DNA of 36,022 nucleotides from NCBI GenBank assembly GCA_905204225.1, contig CAJKZK010000006.1:1-36022 (forward strand), read 5' to 3'. This stretch comes from an uncultured Bacillota bacterium. Lineage in GTDB: Bacteria; Bacillota_I; Bacilli_A; RFN20; CAG-449. Each line of letters opens with the position of its first letter. The stretch's first letter is position 1. Made by a program: the position numbers and the translations under genes. Under the pieces are notes generated by a model that made no database searches, was not told the DNA's origin, and saw only the letters and a list, made by a program, of their open reading frames with translations. This document shows, piece after piece, positions 1 to 9,240 of this stretch.

Positions 1-1
1 T

Positions 2-358
2 AAATTAAGTGATAATTTTTCTATGAAATTTATAATATCTTTAGAATTTATGCCTAAAATTATTGGTTATATTTATATTTTAGTATTTGGATTAATGATT
101 TTTTCTTTTTTTGAAATAACTAAAGAAAATAATTTATTTATTTTATATTCAATAATAGCTAATATTGGGGTTATTTATAGTTTTTTTATGATATATCAAG
201 GTATTTATTTTTTAGCAAAATATGCGAAAATAAAAAGAAGATATTATTTATATTTTTTAGGAATTGTCTCTATTTTTATATTTCCACTTATAATGATTGG
301 GCTTGGAACATTACAAAATATTCTTCATTTATCAATGAAAATCAATTTCATAAAATAA
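2..358 (+). CDS. C-terminal part of a YybS/DUF2232-like membrane protein (5' end outside window)
   Basis: The frame is open to the left edge of the window, so this is the tail of a longer gene and the ATG at 23 need not be the start. About 118 residues are visible, with three strongly hydrophobic segments separated by short polar turns and a basic stretch (KIKRRYY). The pattern IYQGIYFLAKYAK, then a hydrophobic pair, then GLG, resembles the end of the YybS/DUF2232 family, where a QG followed by a basic loop precedes the last two helices. In Bacillus this family lies directly upstream of gdpP, as here. The function is not established; it is an integral membrane protein. The family call rests on position and weak motif similarity, so it is moderate. 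Confidence 0.55.
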   Translation, partial: KLSDNFSMKFIISLEFMPKIIGYIYILVFGLMIFSFFEITKENNLFILYSIIANIGVIYSFFMIYQGIYFLAKYAKIKRRYYLYFLGIVSIFIFPLIMIGLGTLQNILHLSMKINFIK

Positions 359-386
359 TGAGTTTATTTTAGTGTGTTTATTATAG

Positions 387-392
387 TATAAT
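387..392 (+). promoter_or_regulatory. Candidate -10 box for gdpP
   Basis: A perfect TATAAT lies 23 bases before the gdpP start and is followed by the ribosome binding site AGAGAGG (403-409). No good -35 is visible at the usual spacing. In DNA this AT-rich chance matches are common, so this is only a candidate. Confidence 0.35.
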
Positions 393-415
393 AAAAAAAC
401 AAAGAGAGGTAATTT

Positions 416-2419
416 ATGCAAAAAGTAATACAAAGAAGAATAGGCTATTCATTAATATTATTTTTACTTGAAATTGTTGCTTGTGGTGTTTTATTTTTCA
501 CTATGGATAGTGATTATTTAAGTGCGTATATAAAAGAAATTTTCTTAGGAACATTACTTGTAATTATTTTCTTAAATTTAATGCTTTTATTATATAATTT
601 AATTAAAATATCAAATTCTAAATTAAAAACAGATTTTAGTTCTTTAGATGTTTTTGGTAATGATATTCAAAAAGCTTATGATTTTGGTAAATTAGGTTTA
701 TTAATTGTCGATGATAATAATAATATTGTTTGGACTAATACATATTTTAATACTATCCAAACTAAATTAATTGATCATAATTTATTTGATTGGCAACCTA
801 CTTTGAAAAATTTATTGGACACTAAAATTGATGAAATGAAAATTGAAATCAATAATAAAAATTATTTAGTTAAATTACTCCCTCAAGCTAAAATGTATAT
901 TTTTAAAGATGTAACTACTAATGAAGACTTATTAAGATATTCTATCGATCATGCTCCTGCAGTAGGAATTATTGCTATTGATAATTATCAAGAATTAGCA
1001 AATATTCTTGATGATGTTACTATTAATGATGCTTTAGCTTCTATGCAAAAAGTTATTATTGAATACGCAAAAAAATTTAATTTGTTATTAAAAAAATATC
1101 GTAATGATTCATATTTATTTATTTGTACAAAAAAAGATTATTTAAATTTAATTAATGATAAATTATCTCTATTACAAGCTGTTAGATCGGTTACAAATGA
1201 AAGTGATAATGAATTTACTTTATCTATTGGTATGGCAAGTGGTACAGATAATTATTCTCGTTTATTCGAAATGGCATCTACTTCTCTTGATGTTAGTTTA
1301 TCTAGAGGGGGAAACCAAGCGGTTGTGTTTACTTATGGAGAAAATTTGAGATTTATTGGTGGACAAACTGAATCTAAAGAAAAGAAAAATTCAGTTCAAT
1401 CAAGAGTTATGTCAAATTCTCTTACTGCATTAATTTCTGAATCAAGTGATATTTATATCATGGGTCATAATATTGCTGATTTAGATGCAATAGGTGCATG
1501 TTTAGGTGTGTATTGCTTAGCATCTGCTACTACTAAAAAGATTAAAATTGTTTATGATGAATTTGCTCTTGAAAGTAAAACCAAAAAAGCATTTAAACAA
1601 TTATTTAATAAAGAACAAATCAACGAATTGACTATATCTCCAAATAAAGCAGTTGATGCAATTAATTCAAAATCTTTATTAATTATTGTTGATGTTCATA
1701 ATCCTCAAAATACAATTTCACCTTCTTTAGTGAAAAAAGCAGAAAGAATTGCTGTTATTGATCACCATAGAAGAGGCGAAAAATATGTTGAAAAAACAGA
1801 ATTTAATTATATTGACCCAAGTGCTTCTTCTGCTTCTGAAATGGTAGTTGAAATGATTAAATATTCTTCTAAAAATATTGAAGTCCCTGAACCATTTGCA
1901 ACATTTATGTTAGCGGGTATTATTCTTGATACAAATTATTATCGTAAAAATATTTCTGCTAAAACTTATGATGCTTCTTATGTTTTAAAAAATTTTGGTG
2001 CAGATAATGTTGTTGCTAATTCATTCTTAAAAGAAGAATATGAAGAATATGCTTTAAAAAATAAAATTATGTCTAATTCATTTACTCCTTATTATGGAGT
2101 AATTATTGCTAGAGCTGATCAAAAAGATATTGTTGAACAAGCAATGTTGGCTCGTGTTGCAACAGAAACATTAGAGATTTCAGGTATTAATGCTTGTTTT
2201 GTTGTAGGTAGAATTTCTGATAAAGATGTTGGTATATCTTCAAGAAGTGATGGAAGCATAAGTTGTCAAATTTTATGTGAAAAACTTGGTGGTGGTGGTT
2301 CTTTTACTGCTGCAGCTGCTAAATTCCATAATAAAACAGTTGAAGAAGTTGTCCAAGAAGTTAAAAATGTTCTTGATAATTATCTTGAAGATGCAAGGAA
2401 TAAAAAGGTTGGTGAATAA
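416..2419 (+). CDS. gdpP: Cyclic-di-AMP phosphodiesterase GdpP
   Basis: Membrane-bound DHH/DHHA1 phosphodiesterase that hydrolyses c-di-AMP to pApA, controlling potassium and osmotic homeostasis and cell wall stress. The 667 residues match the family length. In order: two N-terminal membrane helices (about 10-30 and 40-62), a degenerate PAS-like region (about 85-165), a degenerate GGDEF region (about 175-305) lacking a GGDEF motif, then the DHH domain with GHNIADLDAIG (about 349-359), VDVHNP and IDHHRRG (about 447-453). The DHHA1 domain ends with the GGGGS substrate-binding loop near residue 624. The ATG at 416 follows AGAGAGG with six bases between. rplI begins two bases after the stop, so the gene is probably cotranscribed with rplI, dnaB, walJ and rlmH. 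All metal-binding motifs look intact. Confidence 0.97.
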   Translation: MQKVIQRRIGYSLILFLLEIVACGVLFFTMDSDYLSAYIKEIFLGTLLVIIFLNLMLLLYNLIKISNSKLKTDFSSLDVFGNDIQKAYDFGKLGLLIVDDNNNIVWTNTYFNTIQTKLIDHNLFDWQPTLKNLLDTKIDEMKIEINNKNYLVKLLPQAKMYIFKDVTTNEDLLRYSIDHAPAVGIIAIDNYQELANILDDVTINDALASMQKVIIEYAKKFNLLLKKYRNDSYLFICTKKDYLNLINDKLSLLQAVRSVTNESDNEFTLSIGMASGTDNYSRLFEMASTSLDVSLSRGGNQAVVFTYGENLRFIGGQTESKEKKNSVQSRVMSNSLTALISESSDIYIMGHNIADLDAIGACLGVYCLASATTKKIKIVYDEFALESKTKKAFKQLFNKEQINELTISPNKAVDAINSKSLLIIVDVHNPQNTISPSLVKKAERIAVIDHHRRGEKYVEKTEFNYIDPSASSASEMVVEMIKYSSKNIEVPEPFATFMLAGIILDTNYYRKNISAKTYDASYVLKNFGADNVVANSFLKEEYEEYALKNKIMSNSFTPYYGVIIARADQKDIVEQAMLARVATETLEISGINACFVVGRISDKDVGISSRSDGSISCQILCEKLGGGGSFTAAAAKFHNKTVEEVVQEVKNVLDNYLEDARNKKVGE

Positions 2420-2421
2420 AA

Positions 2422-2871
2422 ATGAAAGTTATTTTATTAAAAGATGTTAAAAATGTTGGTAAAAAAGATCAAGTGGTTGAAGTGTCTCAAGGATATGGGG
2501 CTAATTATTTAATTAGAAATGGTTTAGCAGTTATGTATACTGCTGGCTCAAAAAAAGTTTTAGATAATCAAATTCAATTAAGAGCAGAAGATGAAGCTAA
2601 GAAAAAAGAAAAAGCTGAAGAAATAGTTGAAAAGTTAAAATCTATTACTCTTGAATTTACTGCTACTAGTTCTAAAGATGGAAGAATGTGTGGTAATATT
2701 TCTCCTAAACAAATAGTTGAAGAAATGTTTAAGAAATTTAACATTGAATTAGATAAAAGAAAATTTGTGGATAAATATCCAGTAAATGCTTTTGGTTTTA
2801 CACGTTTAAAAATTGAATTGTATAAAGGGGTTATAGGAACAGTTAATGTTCATGTAAGTGAGAAGAAGTAA
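2422..2871 (+). CDS. rplI: 50S ribosomal protein L9
   Basis: Ribosomal large-subunit protein L9, which binds 23S rRNA near the base of the L1 stalk. The 149-residue length is normal. The N-terminal domain carries the family signature (MKVILLKDVKNVGKKDQ, then GYGANYLIRNGLA), followed by a charged connecting helix (about 55-80, rich in K, E and A) and the C-terminal domain with SKDGRMCGNIS and FGFTRLKIELYKGV. It starts two bases after gdpP and its TAA is one base before the dnaB ATG. The gdpP-rplI-dnaB order is typical of Firmicutes near the replication origin. Confidence 0.97.
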   Translation: MKVILLKDVKNVGKKDQVVEVSQGYGANYLIRNGLAVMYTAGSKKVLDNQIQLRAEDEAKKKEKAEEIVEKLKSITLEFTATSSKDGRMCGNISPKQIVEEMFKKFNIELDKRKFVDKYPVNAFGFTRLKIELYKGVIGTVNVHVSEKK

Positions 2872-2872
2872 T

Positions 2873-4255
2873 ATGTCAAAAAAAGTTCCTTATGATATTG
2901 AATCAGAAAAGTCAGTTGTAGGATCAATGATTGCTTCAGAAAAAGTTTGTAGTGAAGCTTTAGCTTCTTTAGAAGTTAATGATTTTTATGATCCTAAAAA
3001 TGGTATATTATTTAAAGCTATTTTAAACCTTGATAGTCAAAATAAAGCTATTGATAATGCTGCTATTGCTAATGAACTTCAAGTTAATATGAAAAAGCTT
3101 GATCAAATTGGTGGAGTAGATTATTTAAGAGAATTACAAGATTATTATGTTGGTGATAAGAATGCTTTATTCCATTTAAGAAATGTTCATGATTTAGCTT
3201 TAGTTAGAAAGCTTTTTAATAAAGCAGAAGAATTACAAAATCAATTCTTTAGTGCTGATTTTGAAAAAGAAAAAGTTGATGATGTTTCTGGTTTTATTTC
3301 TATGTATGATACTGAAATGTCAAAAATTATTCGTGGTAGAACAGCAGGTGGATTTAAAAGTGCTCAAGATGTTATGAGTGAAATTTCTAAAGATTTACAA
3401 AAAAGAAGAGGAGTTAAAAAAAGCGGTGTAACTGGTTTAGATACTGGTTTTAAATATTTAAATGCTTTAACTTCCGGTTGGCAACCAGGCACTTTAAATA
3501 TTCTAGCAGCAAGACCTTCAGTTGGTAAAACTGCTTTTGCTATTAATTTAGCGTATAATGCTGCAAGTTTAAGTAAAAAAACAGTTGCTATTTTTTCTTT
3601 AGAAATGGATTCAAAATCTATTATTAAAAGATTACTTGCTTCGATTAGTAATGTTAATTCATCATCTTTAAGAAATGGTGATTTATCAGATTCGGATTGG
3701 ATGGCAATTCAAGAAGGTGAAGATAAACTTAATAAAGTAAAAATATTTATTGATGATACTTCTGGTATATCAATGGAAATGATAAAAACAAATGTTACTA
3801 AATTAAAACAACAAGATCCTAATTTAAGTTTAGTTGTTATTGATTATTTAGGTTTAATTACTTTAAAGCAACAAAAGAAAGATAATCGTGAAAATATTGA
3901 TGAAATATCTCGTTCTTTAAAAGGTTTAGCTAGAGATTTAAATATTGCTGTTTTATGTTTATGTCAATTATCTAGAGGTAATGAAAAAGAAAAAAGAAGA
4001 CCAATTATGTCTGATTTAAGAGATTCTGGATCTATTGAACAAGATGCTGATACAGTTATGATGCTTTATAGAGAAGATTATCAAAAAACAAAAGAAGAAA
4101 CACAAAATCAAGATTTAGAAAATCCATTTGCTAATACTCAGATAATTGAAGTTAATTTAATTAAAAATAGAAATGGTGGTATTGGGTTATCTAAATTAGC
4201 ATTTATGATGAATATAAATAAATTTACAGAGATTCAAGATGAGGGTAACAATTAA
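2873..4255 (+). CDS. dnaB: Replicative DNA helicase DnaB (DnaC of Bacillus)
   Basis: Hexameric 5'-3' replicative helicase that unwinds DNA at the fork and recruits primase. With the ATG at 2873 it has 460 residues, a normal length. The DnaB N-terminal domain (about 5-105, starting VPYDIESEKSVVGSMI) is followed by a linker and the RecA-like core. The core has Walker A RPSVGKT (214-220), Walker B VVIDYLGLI around D324, and the DnaB motif LCQLSRGNEKEKRRP followed by LRDSGSIEQDAD. A GTG five codons upstream (2858) would keep the frame but lies inside rplI; the ATG directly after the rplI stop is preferred. The stop overlaps the walJ start (TAATG), which suggests translational coupling. Confidence 0.97.
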   Translation: MSKKVPYDIESEKSVVGSMIASEKVCSEALASLEVNDFYDPKNGILFKAILNLDSQNKAIDNAAIANELQVNMKKLDQIGGVDYLRELQDYYVGDKNALFHLRNVHDLALVRKLFNKAEELQNQFFSADFEKEKVDDVSGFISMYDTEMSKIIRGRTAGGFKSAQDVMSEISKDLQKRRGVKKSGVTGLDTGFKYLNALTSGWQPGTLNILAARPSVGKTAFAINLAYNAASLSKKTVAIFSLEMDSKSIIKRLLASISNVNSSSLRNGDLSDSDWMAIQEGEDKLNKVKIFIDDTSGISMEMIKTNVTKLKQQDPNLSLVVIDYLGLITLKQQKKDNRENIDEISRSLKGLARDLNIAVLCLCQLSRGNEKEKRRPIMSDLRDSGSIEQDADTVMMLYREDYQKTKEETQNQDLENPFANTQIIEVNLIKNRNGGIGLSKLAFMMNINKFTEIQDEGNN

Positions 4256-5028
4256 TGAGATATTATATATTAGAATCAGGATCTAAAGGTAATTCTACTT
4301 TACTTTTTTCTAAAGGTAAGTATTTATTAATAGATGATGGTTTATCGGAAAGAAAATTTAAAAGTTGTTTGAATGAGATTAATGTTAATTTATCTAATAT
4401 TAATGTTGTTTTAGTTACACATTCTCATTTTGATCATACAGCAGGATTAAAAATATTTGAAAGTAGATGTATTTATGCTACTAAATCAACTACTACTTTG
4501 TTAGATAGGGAACATGAATTAGTTCCTTATAAAAGCTATAATCTTAATGGCTTTAAAATCACTGTAGTACCTACTTCTCATGATGCTGTAGGCTCAGTAG
4601 GGTTTATTATTGAAGACAGTGATAATGAAAAAATGGTATATATTACTGATACTGGTTATATATATGAAAGAGTTTTATCTTATATTAAAGATGCTGATTA
4701 TTATATTTTTGAAGCAAATCATGATGTTAGAATGCAACTTACAAGTGGTAGACCTCAATATTTAATTGATAGAATTATGGGTGATTATGGTCATTTATCT
4801 AATGAAGATTCTGCTATATGTTTATCAGAAGTAATTACTAATAGAACTAAAGAAATTGTTTTAGCGCATTTATCTGAAGAAGCAAATACTCCAGAAACGG
4901 CTTTAAATACATTTTATAAGATTATGGCTAAAAGAAGAGTTGATGTTTCTCATATTTCTGTTAGGTGTGCTAAACAAAGAGAAATGGTTTGTGGAGGAAC
5001 ATTAACTGAGGAAATATTTAATGGTTAA
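4255..5028 (+). CDS. walJ: MBL-fold hydrolase WalJ/YycJ
   Basis: Metallo-beta-lactamase-fold protein of the YycJ/WalJ family, thought to act as a nuclease in DNA metabolism; Bacillus mutants are affected in replication and division timing. The 257 residues are normal. The zinc motif HSHFDH is at 56-61, further ligands are expected at TSHD and TDTG, and GHLSNEDS plus the late AHLSEEANTPE complete the family pattern. In Bacillus walJ closes the walRK operon; here no two-component genes are present and it lies between dnaB and rlmH. It overlaps dnaB by one base and rlmH by eight, so all three are probably one transcript. The name follows family similarity; the biochemical role is less certain. 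Confidence 0.93.
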   Translation: MRYYILESGSKGNSTLLFSKGKYLLIDDGLSERKFKSCLNEINVNLSNINVVLVTHSHFDHTAGLKIFESRCIYATKSTTTLLDREHELVPYKSYNLNGFKITVVPTSHDAVGSVGFIIEDSDNEKMVYITDTGYIYERVLSYIKDADYYIFEANHDVRMQLTSGRPQYLIDRIMGDYGHLSNEDSAICLSEVITNRTKEIVLAHLSEEANTPETALNTFYKIMAKRRVDVSHISVRCAKQREMVCGGTLTEEIFNG

Positions 5029-5500
5029 TATTAGATTAATTGCTGTAGGAAAAATTAAAGAAGATTATTTAAAAAATGAAATTAATGAATATTTAAAAAG
5101 ACTATCTCGTTATACTAAAATAAGTATTATAGAAGTAGATGACGAAAAAATTATCAATAATTCTTCTTTAAAAGAAGATGAAAAAGTTAAAGAAAATGAA
5201 GGTAAAAGATTATTAAAACAAATTAAAGAAAAAGATTTTGTTTTATTAATAGATTTACATGGTCAAGAATTAGATTCTATTGAATTTAGTAATAAATTTT
5301 TACAAATCACAAATACTAATTCAAATATTGATATTGTTATAGCAGGCTCTTTAGGATTTTCTAATGATGTAATTGAAAGAGCAAATTATCGATTATGTTT
5401 ATCGAAAATGACTTTTACTCATCAAATGACTAGAGCTATTGTTCTTGAACAAATATATCGTGCATTTAAAATTATTAATAATGAAACGTATCATAAATAG
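5021..5500 (+). CDS. rlmH: 23S rRNA (pseudouridine-1915-N3)-methyltransferase RlmH
   Basis: SPOUT-class, SAM-dependent enzyme that methylates N3 of pseudouridine 1915 in helix 69 of 23S rRNA on assembled 70S ribosomes. The 159 residues are normal. The C-terminal half contains the trefoil-knot cofactor site (IAGSLGF, about 107-113, where many homologues have GGPYG), then LSKMTFTHQMTRAIVLEQIYRAF. It ends NETYHK, matching the diagnostic YHK/YHR tail that reaches the active site. The ATG lies inside the last codons of walJ (eight-base overlap). Confidence 0.97.
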   Translation: MVNIRLIAVGKIKEDYLKNEINEYLKRLSRYTKISIIEVDDEKIINNSSLKEDEKVKENEGKRLLKQIKEKDFVLLIDLHGQELDSIEFSNKFLQITNTNSNIDIVIAGSLGFSNDVIERANYRLCLSKMTFTHQMTRAIVLEQIYRAFKIINNETYHK

Positions 5501-5509
5501 AGGTTAAAA

Positions 5510-8500
5510 ATGGAATTTAAAAAAACATTATCAAACTTTTTAGATAAATTTAATTCAAATAAAATATTTAATTGGTTTAAAGAAAAATATTTTATTTTAA
5601 GCAAGAAAAAATATGTTCCATTTATCTTTTTTATGTATTGTGTAGCGTTTGTAATGTTTTTTTATACTTTAATACGCAATCAATTTACTATACCAGTTTC
5701 TGGTGATTTTACTTTACAAGAAATTCCATTTTATTTTAATGGATATGATGATTGGTGGACATTTTTTAAAACTGGAAAATTTGTTCTGTGGGATGATTCT
5801 GCAATGTTAGGAGTAAATAATATAGGTGCAAATTCTTTTTATTATTTATTTAATCCTTTCTTTTTAGTGTTATTGATTGTGCCAAGAAATCTTATTCCAC
5901 AAGCTCAAGCATTTATGATGATTACTAAAATGGTGCTTGCAGGTTTAACAATGAAACTGTTGTTACAAAAATTTAAATTAAAAGAAGAAACTACTTGGTT
6001 AATTGCTACAAGTTATGCTTTTTGTGGATGGAATTTGTATTATTTGTGGTTTAATCATTTTTTAGAAATTGCTGTTTTATTGCCTTTAGTTTTATTAGGA
6101 ATAGAATATGTAATTAAGGATCAAAAGCCATTGTTGTTAATTATATCTATTGCTATAACGGGCTTAACTAATTATTTCTTCTTAATTTCTTTTTGCTTTT
6201 GTGGAGTAATATACGCAATATTTAGATATTTTCAAAATTTAAAATATTATTCTATTATTTCTAAAGAAAGAAAAATTGATAAAACAATGCAAATAATGGA
6301 TATAAGAATTGAAGTTATATTACAAGGTATATTTGCATTTTTAGTAGGTTTATTATTATGTAGTATAATTGTTCTGCCTTGTTTTTCTGTTGCTTTAACA
6401 AATTCAAGAGTAGGTGATCAAACATATTTAACTAATTTAGTAGATTGTTTTAAAGGTATATTTAATGATCAAGGATTTAAACCTTTCTTTGATGCTTTAT
6501 TTAAATGGGATTATGATGAAAAAAGAAGATTGTTATATCCTTTAATTGCTTTTTTTACTCCAAATGTAGATTGTTTTGATTCTTTGGTGTTTGCTAATCA
6601 AGGCTATGATAATGCTTATGCTTCATGTTTTATTTATACTCCTTTATTATTAATGTTTATTCCTTGTTTAATTCAAGGTATAAAAAAACATACTGCTTCA
6701 ACTATTGTTGGTACATTAGGAATGTTATTATTAATGTTTACGCCGTTTGCATATTATTGTTTTTCTGGATTTACTAATGTTGTATATGCAAGGTGGTATA
6801 TTTTTGTAACAGTAATTAGTTTATTGTTTATAGGTGTTCAATATGATCAAAGAGAAGAAATGAGCGCATGGTATTTAGATTTATCTCTTGGAATAATTTT
6901 AATTATTTATGGATTTTTATTATATAAGAGTCAAGAAGGATATAATCAAGAAATATCTAATTTAAAAGCTATGGATGAAAGAACTATTTATTTATATGTA
7001 GAAATTATATATGTTTTCTTCTTGTATTTATATTTACGTAAAAATTATAAAAAAGAATCTTTAACGTATGATATGAGATATTTAGTAGCTATAGAAGCGG
7101 TGGTTATGTGTAATATTACTTTAATGTGCCAAGGAACAGCTTCATTTACTAATCTTTATCAAGGACAAGATAATATAACTGAAGAAGTAAAAATTGCTAA
7201 TCAAATAAATGAAGTTGATAAATCTTATTTCAGATTATTTTCTACTACTAGTGATAGAGATGGTAATAATTTAGCAATGATATATGGCACTAGAGGAGTT
7301 GGAACATTTCATTCTATTTATGATTATGAATTAGAAGATTTTTTAGATTGGTCTCAAGTCCAATATGGTGGTAGAAATGGTTGGAGTATGGGCGTGCATG
7401 AAAAAAGAATTAATTTAGATGAATTTTTAGGTATTAAATATTATGTTTTAAAAAGTGATGATAATAATGTTCCTTTTGGTTTTAGTGAATATTTATCTAC
7501 TGATAAACATGTTGTTTATAGAAATGATAACTTTATTGAATTAGGATATGCTTTTGATACGATAATTAAAACTGATTCTAATAAAGATTATTATAAAAAT
7601 AATGGTGAAACTCCTTTAACATATCAAAGTTATTTATCTTATTCTAGTAAAGAAACTTTATTTAACGAAAAAGCATATTTAACAGGAGCAATTATTTATA
7701 AAGAAGATTATGATAAATTATTTCCAAATGGTAATATTAAATTTAATGAAGTTAATTCTATTAATCAAATAAGTGAAGGAATTTATAATACAGATAGAAC
7801 TTTAACAAATAGTTTAATTAAAATATATTATGCTGAATGGAATAATGAACCATATTTTAATAATCAATTTACTTATAAAGGTAATTATTCTTATGAAAAT
7901 AGTAAAAATTTAACTTGGTTTTCTTATATGGATATCGATACTACTTCTTTAAATATTGGTTCTGAATGTTCTACTAGAGGTAAATGTTTTGTTTCTATTC
8001 AAGCAAGAATGGGAGAAAATTTAAAAATATCTTTATATGGCAAAAAGAATGGACAAGAATATTTAATTACTTCTGATACTCATATGAAACATTATTATAA
8101 TAAAAATGGTGATACTAAAAAACAAAGAGGATTTTATGTTGATGATCAAGTTACAAGAATTAAAATAGAAGTGCTTGAAACAATGGATAATAATAGATAT
8201 TTATTAAAACCTTATATTGTATATGAATATGAAGATACATATTTAAATCAAGTTAATAAATTAAAACAAAATCCTTTATATGATATTAAACATGATGTTA
8301 ATTCATTTTCTTTTAAAACTAATTTTGATGAAGATAAATTTGTTGTATTACAGATTCCTTATGATAAAGGATGGTCCTTAAAAGCAAATCAAGAAGATGT
8401 TGATATTTATAAAGGACAAGGTGGATTTATTTCATTTTTAGCTAAAAAAGGTGAAACAAATTATTATTTAGAATATAGAACACCTTTATTAAGTGAAAGC

Positions 8501-8608
8501 ATTAAAATTATGGCTATGGGAACAGCTTTATTAAGTGCTTATTATATAGGATTATATAATTATGCTCTTTCAAAAAAGAAATTCTTAGAATTATTTAAAG
8601 TTAACTGA
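5510..8608 (+). CDS. Large YfhO-family membrane protein (GT-C-like)
   Basis: A 1032-residue polytopic membrane protein. The first half has many hydrophobic helices starting near residue 34. The first extracellular loop reads PVSGDFTLQEIPFYFNGYD and later NPFFLV, the GDF..Q..PF pattern of the YfhO/DUF6541-like GT-C families. A long, mostly soluble segment (about 540-990) is probably extracellular, and one final helix lies near 1003-1022. YfhO of Bacillus and Listeria is linked to adding sugar decorations to lipoteichoic acid with an undecaprenyl-linked donor; here substrate and acceptor cannot be read. It starts nine bases after rlmH behind AGAGG and ends at TGA. Its last 49 bases overlap a convergent acetyltransferase remnant. 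Confidence 0.8.
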   Translation: MEFKKTLSNFLDKFNSNKIFNWFKEKYFILSKKKYVPFIFFMYCVAFVMFFYTLIRNQFTIPVSGDFTLQEIPFYFNGYDDWWTFFKTGKFVLWDDSAMLGVNNIGANSFYYLFNPFFLVLLIVPRNLIPQAQAFMMITKMVLAGLTMKLLLQKFKLKEETTWLIATSYAFCGWNLYYLWFNHFLEIAVLLPLVLLGIEYVIKDQKPLLLIISIAITGLTNYFFLISFCFCGVIYAIFRYFQNLKYYSIISKERKIDKTMQIMDIRIEVILQGIFAFLVGLLLCSIIVLPCFSVALTNSRVGDQTYLTNLVDCFKGIFNDQGFKPFFDALFKWDYDEKRRLLYPLIAFFTPNVDCFDSLVFANQGYDNAYASCFIYTPLLLMFIPCLIQGIKKHTASTIVGTLGMLLLMFTPFAYYCFSGFTNVVYARWYIFVTVISLLFIGVQYDQREEMSAWYLDLSLGIILIIYGFLLYKSQEGYNQEISNLKAMDERTIYLYVEIIYVFFLYLYLRKNYKKESLTYDMRYLVAIEAVVMCNITLMCQGTASFTNLYQGQDNITEEVKIANQINEVDKSYFRLFSTTSDRDGNNLAMIYGTRGVGTFHSIYDYELEDFLDWSQVQYGGRNGWSMGVHEKRINLDEFLGIKYYVLKSDDNNVPFGFSEYLSTDKHVVYRNDNFIELGYAFDTIIKTDSNKDYYKNNGETPLTYQSYLSYSSKETLFNEKAYLTGAIIYKEDYDKLFPNGNIKFNEVNSINQISEGIYNTDRTLTNSLIKIYYAEWNNEPYFNNQFTYKGNYSYENSKNLTWFSYMDIDTTSLNIGSECSTRGKCFVSIQARMGENLKISLYGKKNGQEYLITSDTHMKHYYNKNGDTKKQRGFYVDDQVTRIKIEVLETMDNNRYLLKPYIVYEYEDTYLNQVNKLKQNPLYDIKHDVNSFSFKTNFDEDKFVVLQIPYDKGWSLKANQEDVDIYKGQGGFISFLAKKGETNYYLEYRTPLLSESIKIMAMGTALLSAYYIGLYNYALSKKKFLELFKVN

Positions 8609-9080
8609 AAATGAAGATATATTTCATTTCCATATATTTTATCAAATCCAAAATGAGTAAATAGATTAATCGATCTAGTATTTTGATGATGAATTTTTGC
8701 AATTAATTTTTTTCCATTTAATTTATCTTGAATATAATTAATCGTGTTATTTAAAACTTGCTTAGCAATTTTTTACCCCATAATTCTTTATTTCCAATAG
8801 CAATAACAATTTCATAAATATTATTTTTACAAGGAATTAAAGAAATAAAGCCAATTGGTGCATTATTTAAATCAATCATATGAAATATACAACTTTGATT
8901 TAAATAATAAGTTAATAATGGTTCTTGTTTGTTATTTAAAATATTATTCAATGTATTTATTATTGCTTTTTCTTCGTTCATATATTGAATAACATCAAAA
9001 TCACTTAACCAATTAATTAATTTAAAAGCATCATTTTTTTCTATGTAATTACGTAGCTCAATTGAAATAAGCTTTTCCAT
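8560..9080 (-). pseudogene. GNAT acetyltransferase (RimJ/RimL-like) with a one-base frameshift
   Basis: The frame starts at the ATG at 9080-9078, preceded by a strong AGAGGTG site. It runs through a GNAT-like N-terminal half (APIGFISLIP, IVIAIGNKELWGKK) to a stop at 8751. The shift is at a run of six A on the - strand (plus 8769-8774). With one more A, the reading continues IAKQVLNNTINYIQDKLNG, LIAKIHHQNTRSINLF and THFGFDKIY to a TAA at 8560-8562, the classic acetyl-CoA-binding half of GNAT proteins. The restored product would have about 173 residues, normal for the family. It is either a recent pseudogene, a base-calling error in a homopolymer, or (less likely) rescued by slippage. Its end overlaps the convergent YfhO-like gene by 49 bases. 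Confidence 0.85.
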
Positions 9081-9151
9081 ATTTTTCACCTCTTTTGGCA
9101 ATCAACATTTTCAAAGCCTTTCAATTTATTGACGGTTCTTTTACTATGAGT

Positions 9152-9179
9152 ATTCTAGCATATAAAAAATATATTTCAA
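9152..9179 (-). promoter_or_regulatory. Promoter of the acetyltransferase gene
   Basis: On the - strand a -35 TTGAAA (plus 9174-9179) is followed after 16 bases by an extended -10, TGC-TAGAAT (TAGAAT at plus 9152-9157). The ribosome binding site and ATG come about 60 bases further on. The near-consensus -35 plus TG extension make this one of the better sigma-A sites here, so the broken gene still keeps its expression signals. Confidence 0.6.
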
Positions 9180-9195
9180 TATAAAATTTTTCATT

Positions 9196-9221
9196 TAAAA
9201 AGCCGTCAATTTTGACGGCTT
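9196..9221 (-). terminator. Rho-independent terminator after the - strand lipoprotein
   Basis: Perfect 9-bp stem AAGCCGTCA / TGACGGCTT (9200-9208 with 9213-9221) around a 4-base loop, followed on the - strand by TTTT. It lies 20 bases past the stop of the lipoprotein at 9241. Confidence 0.85.
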
Positions 9222-9240
9222 AATTAAATTTTAATAAATT

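Noticed and set aside
8769..8774. Programmed frameshift in the GNAT gene
   Set aside because: The six-A run is read T-AAA-AAA-T in the zero frame, not the A-AAA-AAG type heptamer, and no stimulatory hairpin was evident. Mutation or sequencing error is simpler.
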